From assembly GCA_019915135.1 (NCBI GenBank), contig JAHLMK010000012.1:1116001-1180000 (forward strand): 64,000 bases of DNA. The letters are read 5' to 3'. The stretch comes from Strobilurus pachycystidiatus (lineage: Eukaryota; Basidiomycota; Agaricomycetes; Agaricales; Physalacriaceae). The position numbers were made by a program, and so were the translations under genes. This document shows positions 35,701 through 46,402 of this stretch, piece by piece. Position 1 is the stretch's first letter. Each line of letters starts with the position of its first letter. The notes below the pieces were generated by a model that was given only the letters and a program-made list of their open reading frames with translations, was not told where the DNA came from and ran no database searches.

Positions 35701-36830
35701 CACTGATGATTTCTCTGTTGGTGATCAAGTATCCCTGCCCGTCCACCATGTACGAGATCATCATAACCTGGTCAATCGCCTGGTCGGGGAACTTGAGCGG
35801 GGCCTTTGTCGTCTCGATATCGTAGGCCATGACGACGGGATCCGCGCGCTTCACTCGCTCGACGATATGCTTGAAGGATGGTTGGCCCTCCGTGAAAGTA
35901 ACGGTGTACCAAAGCCCGACGCGTAGGTCGTTGTCGATGGCGACACGAAGATAGTACGGAACGTCGTACTCCCGTACGTCGATGATGCTTTCTCGAGGAT
36001 CCACGTCGCGTCCAGGTCCTTTACTTCCCCCCATGCCGAGTTCTCCTTCCAGCTCAATATCCATACTAGCCGCACCAGCGGTAGCACTGACAACCTCAGC
36101 ATAGGCGTCCACAGCGTCGCGTTTCGCGCTGTTTTCTAGGGCGAGGGGTACTATCTCGCGTCGAACGGCGAGTAGATCGGAAACGTTGCGGAAAGACAAC
36201 TGGAGATAGAGACGGCGGTGGCCCATAAGATGGTTTGGCAGTTTGAGGTCCTCTTTGCGCTCGCGCGTCACTCGCAAAAGAACGCCCTCGTATTTCTTCA
36301 TAAGCCATTCCTCGATGGTTGTCTCTGTTCCCGCCTGGCTATGATTTAGCGCGTGAATCTAGAGGCGGGACAATGCGCACCTTGCACGCGATGTAGAAGT
36401 AGGGTTCGTAAACGAATGTCGCCTTGAACATGCTGCCGTCGTCCTGAATGAAGTAGTAGTCCACCGCCGCCTTGCCTGAGGGCCATTCCGGGTCTTTCAA
36501 GAGCGTCTTCGACGCGCTTTAGAGCGCTATCATGGCGCGAGAAGGGAGACGCACTGCATGCATATTGATCAACCAGCCCTCTTTCCTCCCGCCCTCCTCC
36601 ACCTTCGCAAACCCAAGCTTCTCATCAACCTCGTCGTTGACTGCTATAGTTTCGAACCGCTCAGCGAGCTGTGTGCCGTCGTCTTCGCGTTTGGGGGCTT
36701 CTCCGGCCTTTGCCCCGCCACGGCCGCGTCCCCTACCGCGCCATCCACCGCCACGGAAAGACCCTCCGCCGCGAAAATTACCTCTTCCACGAGAAGAGGT
36801 GAGTCCAAAGGTGCCACGCCCTCTGGCCAT
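29730..36830 (-). CDS. POL2: DNA polymerase epsilon catalytic subunit
   Basis: Leading-strand replicative polymerase and 3'-5' proofreading exonuclease of the nucleus; about 2,250 residues in at least eight exons, the two largest about 34730-32253 and 32198-29730. The start at 36830 gives an RGG-rich N-terminus before [20 protein letters not shown]. Exonuclease motifs are [26 protein letters not shown] and [13 protein letters not shown]. Polymerase motifs are [19 protein letters not shown] (A), [18 protein letters not shown] (B) and [13 protein letters not shown] (C). The C-terminal half is the inactive second polymerase module, ending in zinc motifs CRHC...CADC (CysA) and CSRC...CHC (CysB, which holds the B-subunit and may carry an Fe-S cluster). 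All catalytic residues I can identify are present. The antisense open frames of up to 377 codons are shadows. Confidence 0.97.
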
Positions 36831-37034
36831 GATGGACAATGATGGCAGCCTTTCAGGAGGAAACAAGGGTGTGATGTCACGCGTCTGGCATATTGAATTT
36901 TGATTTACAGTAACAGTGGTATTTGGAACAGAAATGTATCGACAGGAAATTTCGTACAGTATACAGGTGAGGGTGTATTAGAAGTAGAGGTATGTAATTT
37001 ACAGCTATGCATGAAGAAACAACGAAGGTCAACC

Positions 37035-38096
37035 CTAGTCTGATGTTTCCTTGTCATCATCCCGCTTTTTGTACTTGCGGGCTTCCATTTCCTGTCTCGT
37101 CATGCGGGTACCCAAAATCACATCCCAATGTATGAAGAATGGCTGCGCGAAATTCGACTTGATACCGACACTCTGTGCGATACTGTGAGTTGGCGAGTAC
37201 ATGGAGACAAGACAGTAACGAACCTGATGGTGTATGTCGTGGTAGTCGGCGTTGTTTGCCGTCATGAGCTGAAGAGGGTCAAAGGGAATGCGGTATCCAC
37301 AGTGATCGTCGACAGTCTTGAACGTAGCCAGGGTAAAGAGGACCATAGTTTGGCGTGTTGTCATGAAAGTGCATGTTTCAGCAACGACCGAGCCGACAGA
37401 GTCGAGAAGGAAGCCCTCAACAGGGTGATTGTACAGCGCACCGAAAGCGTATGGAACGTATAAGCGATGATGCCATGAGTGGAAGTGTTTGTAAAGCCAT
37501 TTGTTGACATGCATCCAGCGGTGCAGGAAGTACTGCCATGTGTCGATGAGGAACCTGGATCAAGCAATGAGAAACAAGTTTATGAGGACATGCATTGAAA
37601 CGCACATAGCAGCCAGCAGTTGGACAGATGGTATCGCCCACCAGTACATGTAGTAGGCGACAACGGGCGACAGATGCTCTGGGGCAATGAGGGCCAGCAG
37701 AGGCTCGAAGAATGTAGCAATGTTCTGAACATAGGCTTCGTGGCTGAACACGAATTCCTCCTCTTCAGAAAGGGCAAGCAACCCGAGTGCTGTCTGAATG
37801 GCGTGTTGGAAGATGACCGCCCAGATAACCTGGGAACGAGTTGCTCGATTCCTCGACGTGACCTCGGCCGACTCGTGAATGCGATACCTCTCAAGCCATT
37901 TCCAGTCCGACATGTCAAGATAATGGAAGAAGAGGCAAAGCGCCCAATATGCAATGACCGGTACGGCAAGGGTGACATGGTGGTCGGGGACACCCTCAAT
38001 GAGTTGTGGTCGACATGAGTAGTAGAAAGGCACGTTGCCACAGTCGTGGCTTGTAGCGTTGAGTGTACCCATGGGCGAAGGGCCGTCGCTGAACAT
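37035..38096 (-). CDS. SUR2: Sphinganine C4-hydroxylase SUR2
   Basis: ER membrane di-iron hydroxylase that converts dihydrosphingosine or dihydroceramide into the phyto form. Exons 38096-37606, 37554-37224 and 37172-37035 join in phase to 319 residues. The fatty-acid-hydroxylase histidine boxes are HRWMH, HSWHH and, near the C-terminus, DYHDIHH, which together bind the two irons. Hydrophobic segments lie at HVTLAVPVIAYWALCLFFHY, VIWAVIFQHAIQTALGLLAL, YYMYWWAIPSVQLLAAM and MVLFTLATFKTV. A basic C-terminal tail (RKYKKRDDDK) fits an ER protein. An in-frame ATG 24 nt downstream of the chosen start (MGTLNATSHD) is an alternative. Confidence 0.95.
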
Positions 38097-38492
38097 GTCG
38101 ACGGTGGTGGTGAAAACACAAGCTATGTCAGGCAATTTTGAAGGAAATTGCATTTCTCACGGGCCGATCCAGCCCCTTGATCTGCAGGCTCCGAGGTTCA
38201 TCGAGCCTCAACCTGATATAACTCTATACTCTGCGCCAGACTCTATGATTCAAGTATACACTGGGTAGATACACCTTTGAAGAGCCCCTACCGTGCCCAG
38301 AATCACTTACGAGGGTACTGTTTTAGCAAGAGACCAGCAAGAGACTAATCATGCTGACTCAGATTCGATTATCGCACTATTTGAGTAAAACGCCGTAGGA
38401 CCGCGCCCGCTTTTGTGACTGGCCCCGGCTCGTTCAGAGTCGTAAGTATGTTCTGGATCACAAGTCTCGAGTTGACAGAGTACACAAAATCA
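38097..38492. other. Intergenic, no gene seen
   Basis: Promoter region of SUR2 and 3' flank of the next gene; no supported frame. Confidence 0.5.
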
Positions 38493-41400
38493 TTAATGCC
38501 CCTTCTTCTCTGTACGCCACTCCTTGAATATACCATCTAGGCTTTTGTAGATCAAGTGTGAGGGAATACACCTTATGATCTCGCCGACGCTCTCGTTCAC
38601 GGCGGCCTTGCCCTTTTCGCCGTCCACCTTTTCGGCGTATTCAGTCGCTAAGCGAAAGATAGCCAAAACAGCCAAAGAGACATGTGTCTGCTGGGCGCCA
38701 TGTGCCGAGTCCGTAGACATTGCCGAAAGTAGTGGGCCAGACACGCTGCTAGGCATCGAGTTCGATTGCCCGGACGACGACGTAGCTCGTTCGCCGCGGA
38801 CCAGACGCAGCAAAATTTCCAAGAGGTTGTCCATCTCTGACATATGTGTCTTGACGAAACGCTCTCTTTCATTCAGCGCTCCCACCAGCGAATTGCCCGC
38901 CCAAGAATCGAGAACATTTCGAATAGTTGGAGGCTGGAAGGTCGTCAGTATAGAATCTGGGGAGGTCAAACACAACGTACCGGGTCAGGATCTACAACAG
39001 AGATTTTTTTCTCCCAACCTTCAGCCGCTTCGCCAGCTACCCAAAACATCCTGCCAAGCATGCTCTTCAACCAATCCTGAATATCACCAGTCCTCACCCA
39101 TTTCGCCTCCGAGAGTGGTTTCGAAGTATCAAGATAAGCAATCAACGTTAGAGTTCCAGGGAATTCTAATTTTCCAAAGGGAGGCAATGTCGAATCAAAT
39201 TCAACGGCCTCATCAAAAGGCGGCAACGCGGCGTATGAATGAGATGCTTCGGTGAGACCTTCCAACTGTGAATTACCGTCAGTCTTATAGCTTTGGAAGG
39301 ACGAGAATACATACAACAATTCCCTTGAGGTCTTTTTCATCCATTGCAGCGGATATAGTTACTTCGATTCGACCCTCACTTCTGAACACCTTCAAACTTG
39401 TGACCGCTTCAGCGTCGACGATAAGACGCCTATTTCCGTTGGCATAAGAAATGGAAAGTCGATTGGCGGAGGAAGTTCGAGGCGGCTTGGCCGGTATGCT
39501 TGCAGGAACATGGACAGGCAAGTCAGCGTGCGGCGAGGCTACAGACGTTGCAGCAGACTGTAGGATGGGCGAAGCCGGTGGCTCAGGCAAGTGTTCAGGT
39601 ACTGCACCGATTGCTTGTGACTGCTCGTCGAAGCCATTCACCGCAGGTAGCGTGGACGCGGTCAAGCCAGGTGTATCGACATCGGCAGACTCTTGCGTCT
39701 CCTGAGAGGGTTCGGAAACCTGCGTTTCAACAAAGTCAAGACCATCAGCTGCCTGGGTCTCACTGTAACAAACAGAAAACGATATGTGAGGAACAGAAAC
39801 GGAAGATAAGCATCGGATACAGACACATGAGTGGACGATGCAGTCTCTGGCAAGGAAACGAGAGAAGAATGAGACAGGGCGGGATCGGCAACATCAACAA
39901 CGACAGAGACTTCGGACAAAATAGCACCAGCAACTTCGATGGCGTCCTCCTCAACCTTCTCGCCCATCATTTCGCCACTGTGTGTCTGGTCTGTACCAGC
40001 ATCAGGACCAGCTGAGGGATCAACATGATCAACAGCAGCGCTTAGTGCATCGGCTGAGCCCGCCACTTCGTCATCGTGCATCTCAACATCAGTAGCATTG
40101 CCTTCAAGAGTTCAGAGTCAGAAACATTCGTGCACAAAACCTTCCCAGCAAACAAAGGAAAGGACGGCACAGTGATAGAAAGAACGAAAAGGTAAACACA
40201 CCTTCAACATTCTCAGTGGGGTCAACGTCGGTTGCTTTATCCTCGTCATCGTGGGGGTCCTGCGTAGCATCGACATGAAGCTGTGAGTCGTGATCGCCAT
40301 CGTTCGCATGCTCAGATTCATCTTCGCCTTCGACGATCGCAGCCATGAGCCAATCGTGCTCACTGCCGGTGGTATCTGCAGCACTTGGTGCAACACTGCC
40401 CGCAACGCTGTCTCTATCATCTGCCATGTGCGGAGGCGGACGGGGAACCCTGCCCTCCTCTGCGTCAAGATCATCGTCCTCAAGTTTCTTACGCTTTCCT
40501 TTGCGTGAGTCAGATGAAGCAAAGGAGGGCCCAACCGGAGGATGGGACGAATTCATACGAGCGTCCTCCGCAGTCACGGGAGTGTGGAAATATATCCGTA
40601 TGCGGGACGGTAGCTCGTTAGGTTCAGGGATCAGGGAACCAAAACTAGAGGCTGGCTGTAGTGAGGAAGATGGCCTGTTGAGCTCCGTCGAGACGCTTTC
40701 CGCATCATCCGCATCTTTCGGTTTCTCAACATCGTCGCCGCTAGAGGGATCTCCTTCGGGTGGTTTGACAGCAGCGCCTTCTCCCTCTGGTATTGGCTCG
40801 TCTACGGGCAGGGTCTCAGAATCGGTAGGCTCAGGTAGGTCTTCCTGAGTAGGAGCATTCTGAACAGCTGTTGAGGGTGACACCCCCCAGGACCAAGAAA
40901 GTTCCTGTATCTCGAGACCAACAATCTTGAAATCCGTAAGAGTCCTCTTATTTTCGTCCTTCTTCCCCACACTGCCAAAGCTAGAGGACATCGAACCTTC
41001 GCGAGCACCGAACCCGTCATGTCGACCTCCACGATTAGCATTATTCTGTCCACGTCCGCGGAATGGACCTGACGGGTAAGGACCAGAGCCCATGTTGAAT
41101 GAGCTTCCTCCTCCACCTCTGCGGTTATTTCCAACGCCACCAAAATTGCCGCGCGAGTTATGCTGGCGTAGCGGACCACCTCTGTTCATTCCGTTGGCAA
41201 CGAAGCCGCTTCCAGTCCGACCTCTGCCATTCATTCCTCCACGGTTTGGGTTCATAGGCATCCCTCTCCCGCCTCTGCCACCCTGCGGACCACCACGCAT
41301 AGAGCCACCGCGCCCCATGTTCGAGCCGCTAGGAATCCCCCCACGATTGGGTTGAGCAGGCATGGAATAGGCGCCAGAAGGTTGACTGGGTCCGGTGGGC

Positions 41401-42014
41401 AGTTGGAAATGGGGCTGAGTGGGAGGCTGGATGGGACGATGTTGTTGGTTCTGCGGGCCATCGAAGCGCTGGCGTTTAGCCGGCGGGAGGTGTTGGGGCG
41501 ACGCGTGCTGTGACTGCTGGCGCATCGGTTGCTGCTGCTGGGGTTGCTGCATCGGCGCAGAGAACATGGGCTGCATAGGGATGGGTTGAGACTGCTGCAA
41601 TGGATATCCTGGTTGCGACATCGGTTGTACTTGGGGGACGTAAGGTGAATAGCCGACAGCAGGCTGATACGGATTGTAACCGGGAGGGGGGGCCGATGTC
41701 ATGGCAGGTGGAGGAGGATGATACTGTTGCTGCTGCTGCTGTTGTTGTTGTTGCTGCTGCTGCTGGCGTTGCCACTGGCTCTGAGGACCATAGCCGTAGT
41801 TGGCGTAGAGCGCACTCTGGTCGGCGGGTGGACGAGGAGGTTGGGAGGCGCTCCATTGCGCATTGTAGGCGTTTGCGCCAGCCTGTTGTGCAGTGGCGGC
41901 AGCCCAATAAGCAGAGTAGTCGGTTTGAGTCGGAGGTGCTGGAGGCGGTCCAGGAGGTAATGGCGGCTGGGGAGGCGTGTAAGCTGATGGTGGGATGAAA
42001 GGATTTTTGTTCAT
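38493..42014 (-). CDS. PolyQ/RGG-rich protein, unrecognised
   Basis: Five or so exons (first 42014-40202) give about 1,080 residues. The N-terminus is Pro-rich (NKNPFIPPSAYTPPQPP), followed by a Tyr/Gln/Ala stretch, a polyglutamine run at about 41730-41780 and many RGG/RGRG motifs (GGPQGGRGGRGMPMNPNRGG). An acidic Ser/Asp region follows. The C-terminal third is a folded-looking ~300 residue region (ANRLSISYANGNRRLIVDAE, DSTLPPFGKLEFPGTLTLIA, NVLDSWAGNSLVGALNERER). The RGG and polyQ parts suggest RNA binding and condensate formation, which is inference; the C-terminal domain is not one I know. The start follows a short upstream leader, with a possible 5' UTR intron (GTAAGT at about 42110). Confidence 0.65.
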
Positions 42015-42029
42015 TAGTCTTGAGGCGCG

Positions 42030-42997
42030 TCGCGGCAAGGAGTAATATAACTTCTATTTCGGTGGGCAGTTCATTTTTCACTGAGAGCGCTTGAGAGCGG
42101 TGGGGACTTACAAATAACTTCCTGAGCACGTTTATTATCAGAAAAGAGTAGGTTTCGAGAACACGACCTCAGAAACGAGAAGTATAGAATAAGAGGGGAA
42201 TGAGGTCGCTGTGGCCGCGACGGACAACGTCAAGTCAAAGGCGAGATTTGTTGAGTGAGCAAATACGTTTCAGTCTCCGCTTGGCCCTAACCCTAATTGA
42301 TGCAACCGCCTCCTCTGAGGCATCAAAGACGTCTTCAAAACAATGCAGATGTGAACAACATGACTGGGGGGTATGGCCGCAAGCGGCGAGGGCCAAACCT
42401 CATTTATCCAAGACTATCGTAACACATCCGAATACTCAGAATCAGAAACGTATTTTACAAGCCACATGAAATAACTGCCAGTAGAGTAAGTACTGCATAT
42501 TTTTTGGAGTACTGTACAGAAATGTACATTGGCATCGTAACATGATGGGAGGGGGGGGGGGGGGGGCCTTCGCATTGCCGCTGTCGCGTATTTGGGGCCC
42601 CGCAATGCATATGTGTACTGTGCTCATAATTTCGGGGTCACTCTAGCTGAGACCTCTGTGTTGAGTTCTCCCTTTGAGAAAGCATTGTCAGATCTATTCC
42701 TCAGAGTTTTGTGCACTGTGGAAGAAAGAGGGAGGGGTTTATCCCTCCTTTCTTCTAAAATATTAGAAGGTATCCAGTCCTCCCAAACACCTTTTCCTAA
42801 GTGCTGTTGTACACAGAATCAAGTACGAGGGAATGCTGTAGAGTAGAGAGAGAGATAGGGGTGTTTCCCTTTTTGGGTGAGTCTCAAAAGGCCGACTTTG
42901 AGTCTGAGTCAATTTGTCTCGCCCTTAGAACACTTGGGCCGGTCACGTCACTGATGGGCCGCCCAAGCGCTTCTTTCCTTTACGCCAGCAGCTTCGA
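42030..42997. other. Intergenic with G tract, no gene seen
   Basis: No supported coding frame. It contains a 16-base G run (42551-42566) and a short inverted AAAT/ATTT-rich part. It ends where the hAT-like CGGGT repeats begin. Confidence 0.5.
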
Positions 42998-45932
42998 GTA
43001 GGGAATAGCACGGGTTACCGGGTTTGTGACGGGTCACGGGAACGGGCACGTGCGGGTCTGGGTCCGGGTCGAGCAGTCGCGAAGCACAGAACCCGCCCAA
43101 CCCGCGTCAACCCACCGCCTAACGAGGAGCTCAGACGGGTGTCTGAATGATATTCCGTCAGTATCCCAACCGATCGTAATATTATGAGTCAATCCAGGAC
43201 AAAAAAAATTATTATCTAAGCAGCCGCTGGAGCTGTGAGACAGAAGTCCGCCACGCCGCCACTCTCGTCTCTACATGCCTCCCGCTGCACCGAAAACCAA
43301 CGCCCGCAAGCGCGGTGCGAACCACGATGAACCCAATGACGAGGCATCGACCTCCTCTCGCAGGAAGACGGCTCCCGCCGTTGTCGCGGGGGAAGGCATG
43401 CGTGGACGTCTCCTTAAAAGCAGGAAGAATGTAGACCGTCGTCAGTATTTCTGCAAAAAAAAGCAAAGATAAACACTTACTTTTGTTTACCAGAGCCTCT
43501 TCGGGCTGCACGGAAGCCACGGCCCCTTCCACAGCGCCGTGGACATTCGTCGTCGTCTCCAGCCGCTGACAGATCAGAAGACGAGGCGAGCGAGAATGAC
43601 GAGATTCGCGAGCCGCCGCCCAAACGTCGCCGCCTTGCTCAGAAAGTTCCCGAGGAGGACGAGGACCAATCTGAAGGCCCCGCTGCAAGTACCAGTGAGT
43701 AACGTTCCTCATTTCTTGCTCGGTACTTACGTGCCATATCAGAATCCAAATCGTCCCGGGCACCAAGCGTAATTGATGTCGATGATGAGGAGCCGGAGAC
43801 AGTGCTTACAGAAGAGCAGAAACTCGGTGAGCAGCACATTCATAAGGATAATAATGCACTCACCACAAGACAGCTCGTAAAGCAAAGTCGTGGGGCTCGC
43901 CCATCTACGGTTTCTTCGCGGAGCCTGTTGTTGAATATGTGAAGGAGGGCGGCGGCGACACCCGTGTCTCCCACACCTTCCGTTGCAATCACTGCAAAGA
44001 CAAGGTCAGGCGATATCAGGACACACAGGATGCAAACTCACTGAGCGGGCTTAAACGCCATGCCTCTCGCAAAACTTGCATGGGTGAGGCCGCCGTCACA
44101 GCCGTCATGAATTCCGGCAAGAAACCGGACGAGGTACGCAAGACGCTGGCGGGGCAAGCAAAAGCTGGCAACCGGAGCATCACCAGCATGTTCGATGGCC
44201 AGCGAAAGGCGGGCATACGATCCTATTCAAACATTCAGCATACCCCGGTGCAGTCTCGGTAAGCTTGTTCACTTACTTGCCCGTCGTTTACCTGACCGTT
44301 TTGCTCCAGTGCAGAGATTGTTCGATGGGTGTCAGAGAACTGTCGTCCATATGAAATCGTCCGCGACCGTGGGTTCCAGAGCTTGATGAAAACTGGAAGG
44401 CCGTCATATTGGATTCCACATCCCACAACGGTGGCCAGAGATGTCAAGAGGGCGTTTGCAAGGACTCGTCAACGCATCGCCGAGCTTCTGCAGGTGAGCG
44501 TCGAGAGAGAAGATGGGATACGTACTGACGGTTGTTCACTAGGCGTATCCGGGGTTAATCCACCTTGCAACTGATGGTTGGACGTCCCCGAACCACGGCG
44601 CTTACATCGCCATCACGGCTCATCTACTCAATGAGAGTGATGAGCCAATCGTTATCCTGCTTGACTTTCTCGAAATCGCCGAGGTCAGCGCCTCATTATC
44701 TAATTCAATTCAGTACTGATCCGAAGTTCTTGCATTAGTCGCATAGCGGCGAGACCCTCGCTCGCGAATTTGCTCGTGTTGTTAAAGAGTTTGGCATTGA
44801 GGAGAAGGTAAGCTGATGGAATACAGCAGTGAAAGACACACTCACCCTTCCCTAGGTTGGCTGCATGACCGCGGACAACGCCTCGCCAATGGACAAGATG
44901 GCCGAGGTTCTTCCTGATCTCCTTACGGAATTGGCGGGCAAAGAGCGGCGCATTCGCTGCTTTGCTCACTCCGTCAACCTCGTGGCGAAGTCTTTCTTAC
45001 GCTTATTCGATCCTCAACAGAAGAAGAAAAAGAAGAAAACCAAGGGGCGCAAGAAGGACCAGGACGAGATTCAAGCAGAGGAGGCCGAGGAGGTGCTTGA
45101 GGAGGACGACAGCAATGATGAATGGGGTGCGCTACGCGACGAAGCTGACCGAATTGCGCAGGGCGACGACTTGGAGCTCACCGCGGAAGAACAGGCAGCA
45201 ATCAATGCCATGCTTGCCCAGTTAGAGGCCGAGGATCCCCAGGATGACATCGACGATGGAGACGGTGCGGGGATGGTGATGGGAATGCGGCCGCCGCCGA
45301 GGACGACGAGGACGATGAAGACGGCCTGATACCAAAGGAGGAGGTCCTCCAGGATGCTGATGAGGCGGCAGATCTTGAGGCAGAGGCCAAGCCCATCCGC
45401 CAAGCGTTGATTAAGGTGCGTCTCATTCATCATTCATAGCTCAACGTCTTTCTTACCTTGAACAGCTTCGAACAATCGCTTTCAAGATCGTCAATTCATC
45501 TACCCTCCTTTTACCAGCCTGGCGCGCGCTGCTGCGCAAGGCTCGGAAACGCGTTCGCGTTATTCCTCGCGACGTCAGCACGCGTTGGAATTCGACGTAT
45601 GATATGATCTCCTTTGCCCTGATGTATCGCGACTGCATCACGGACTTTACAGCCAACGCTAACAATAAACTTCGACGCTGGGAACTCTCCGAGGATGAAT
45701 GGTCACTTTTGGTTGAGATACACGATGTATTAAAGGTGCGTTGTCTACTCATTCGTGACGGGTACTACAACTGATTATATCTTCAGGTGCTGAAAACAGC
45801 CACAACATTTTTCTCGCGTGAGGAGCCCGTCGTCGCCGACGTTATCCCGTATATCGACGAGATTGAGACGCTCTTTACGAGTCGTCTCCTCAAGTACCAT
45901 CTCGAAGACGGCACAGAGGAACGCCGTCATTA
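42998..45932 (+). mobile_element. hAT DNA transposon 1, 3'-truncated
   Basis: The left end is suggested by TAGGGAATAG followed by subterminal CGGGT/ACCCG words in both orientations between 43010 and 43114 (for example GCGGGTCTGGGTCCGGGTCG), as in many hAT elements. The transposase gene starts at 43275 and stops making sense at 45932, where a GATCCG-rich segment abuts it. The right terminal repeat is missing, and target-site duplications could not be defined. Confidence 0.65.
43275..45932 (+). pseudogene. hAT transposase, frameshifted and truncated
   Basis: Order of parts: a basic N-terminus, a BED zinc finger (CNHCKDKV...LKRHASRKTC), the RNase H-like core start HLATDGWTSPNHG (first Asp), CMTADNASPMDKM (second Asp), then an acidic Lys-rich insertion and the RRWELSEDEWSLLVEIHDVL helix. 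The frame shifts at about 45287, between GMVMGM and an AAAAEDDEDDEDG stretch that continues in another frame as LIPKEEVLQDADEAA. The product then ends shortly after FTSRLLKYHLEDGTEERRH, so the third catalytic residue (Glu) and the C-terminal dimerisation domain are absent. Exons are joined by short introns. It cannot encode an active transposase. Confidence 0.8.
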
Positions 45933-46120
45933 GAGATCTTCACGAGTTATTGTGTTTGCGGATCATCCGCGGTTCGAACCGGTCTTCTGAACCGGGGATC
46001 ATTGTCAAAAGTGCGGATCATCTGAACCGTGCGGATCTTTAGTAGAGTTAAGGTTTATTCAATCCTGACGCGGATCTAATGTCCAAGTATCCGTAGGTGA
46101 TCCGTTAAATCTAAATAATT
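45933..46120 (+). repeat. GATCCG-rich fold-back segment A
   Basis: Begins with TAGAGATCTTCACGAGTTAT, 22 bp shared (reverse complement) with the 3' end of the chromodomain gene at 53683-53704, then GGATC/GATCC words and the motif TAGAGTTAAGGTTTATT, which also occurs at 53620-53637. It replaces the 3' end of hAT element 1. It may be a small nonautonomous element or the junk 3' end of a related unit. Confidence 0.55.
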
Positions 46121-46149
46121 ATTCGGCCAATAATACCTATCCGTGAACA

Positions 46150-46242
46150 AAATGACCCCCGCGAGCGTTGAACCCGCGGAGCTCTAGACCATTTTTTGGT
46201 GTGTGACGCACCAAGGGCACTAACCGTTGGGCCAAATGGCAG
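46150..46242 (-). ncRNA. tRNA-like / SINE-like element 2
   Basis: Minus strand: A-box-like TGGCCCAACGG (46234-46224), B-box-like GGTTCAACGCTC (46174-46163), 60 bp apart as at 6568/6628. D-stem GGC/GCC, an anticodon-like stem TTGGTG/CACCAA with a 7-nt loop, an AAAAAATG word and T-stem GCGGG/CTCGC can be drawn, but position 33 is not U and the acceptor ends (GGGGGTC) have no partner. GTCATTTTGTTC follows, shared with the other loci. A tRNA-derived SINE or pseudo-tRNA is likely. Confidence 0.45.
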
Positions 46243-46402
46243 TGAATGCCTTAAATGTTCTGACAACATGATGTGCCGTCAGATGTATTGTAATCCAAAA
46301 AATACACGAAAAAGATGATATAATTGACGTCCAAGATAAAGGTCGGCGGCGTAGAGGGTAAAGTTCAAAAATCAAAATAGAATGTCCGTGGTGTTACACT
46401 AC

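Noticed and set aside
46150..46242. Functional tRNA gene on the minus strand
   Set aside because: D- and T-stems can be drawn, but the loop lacks U33 and the acceptor strands do not pair.
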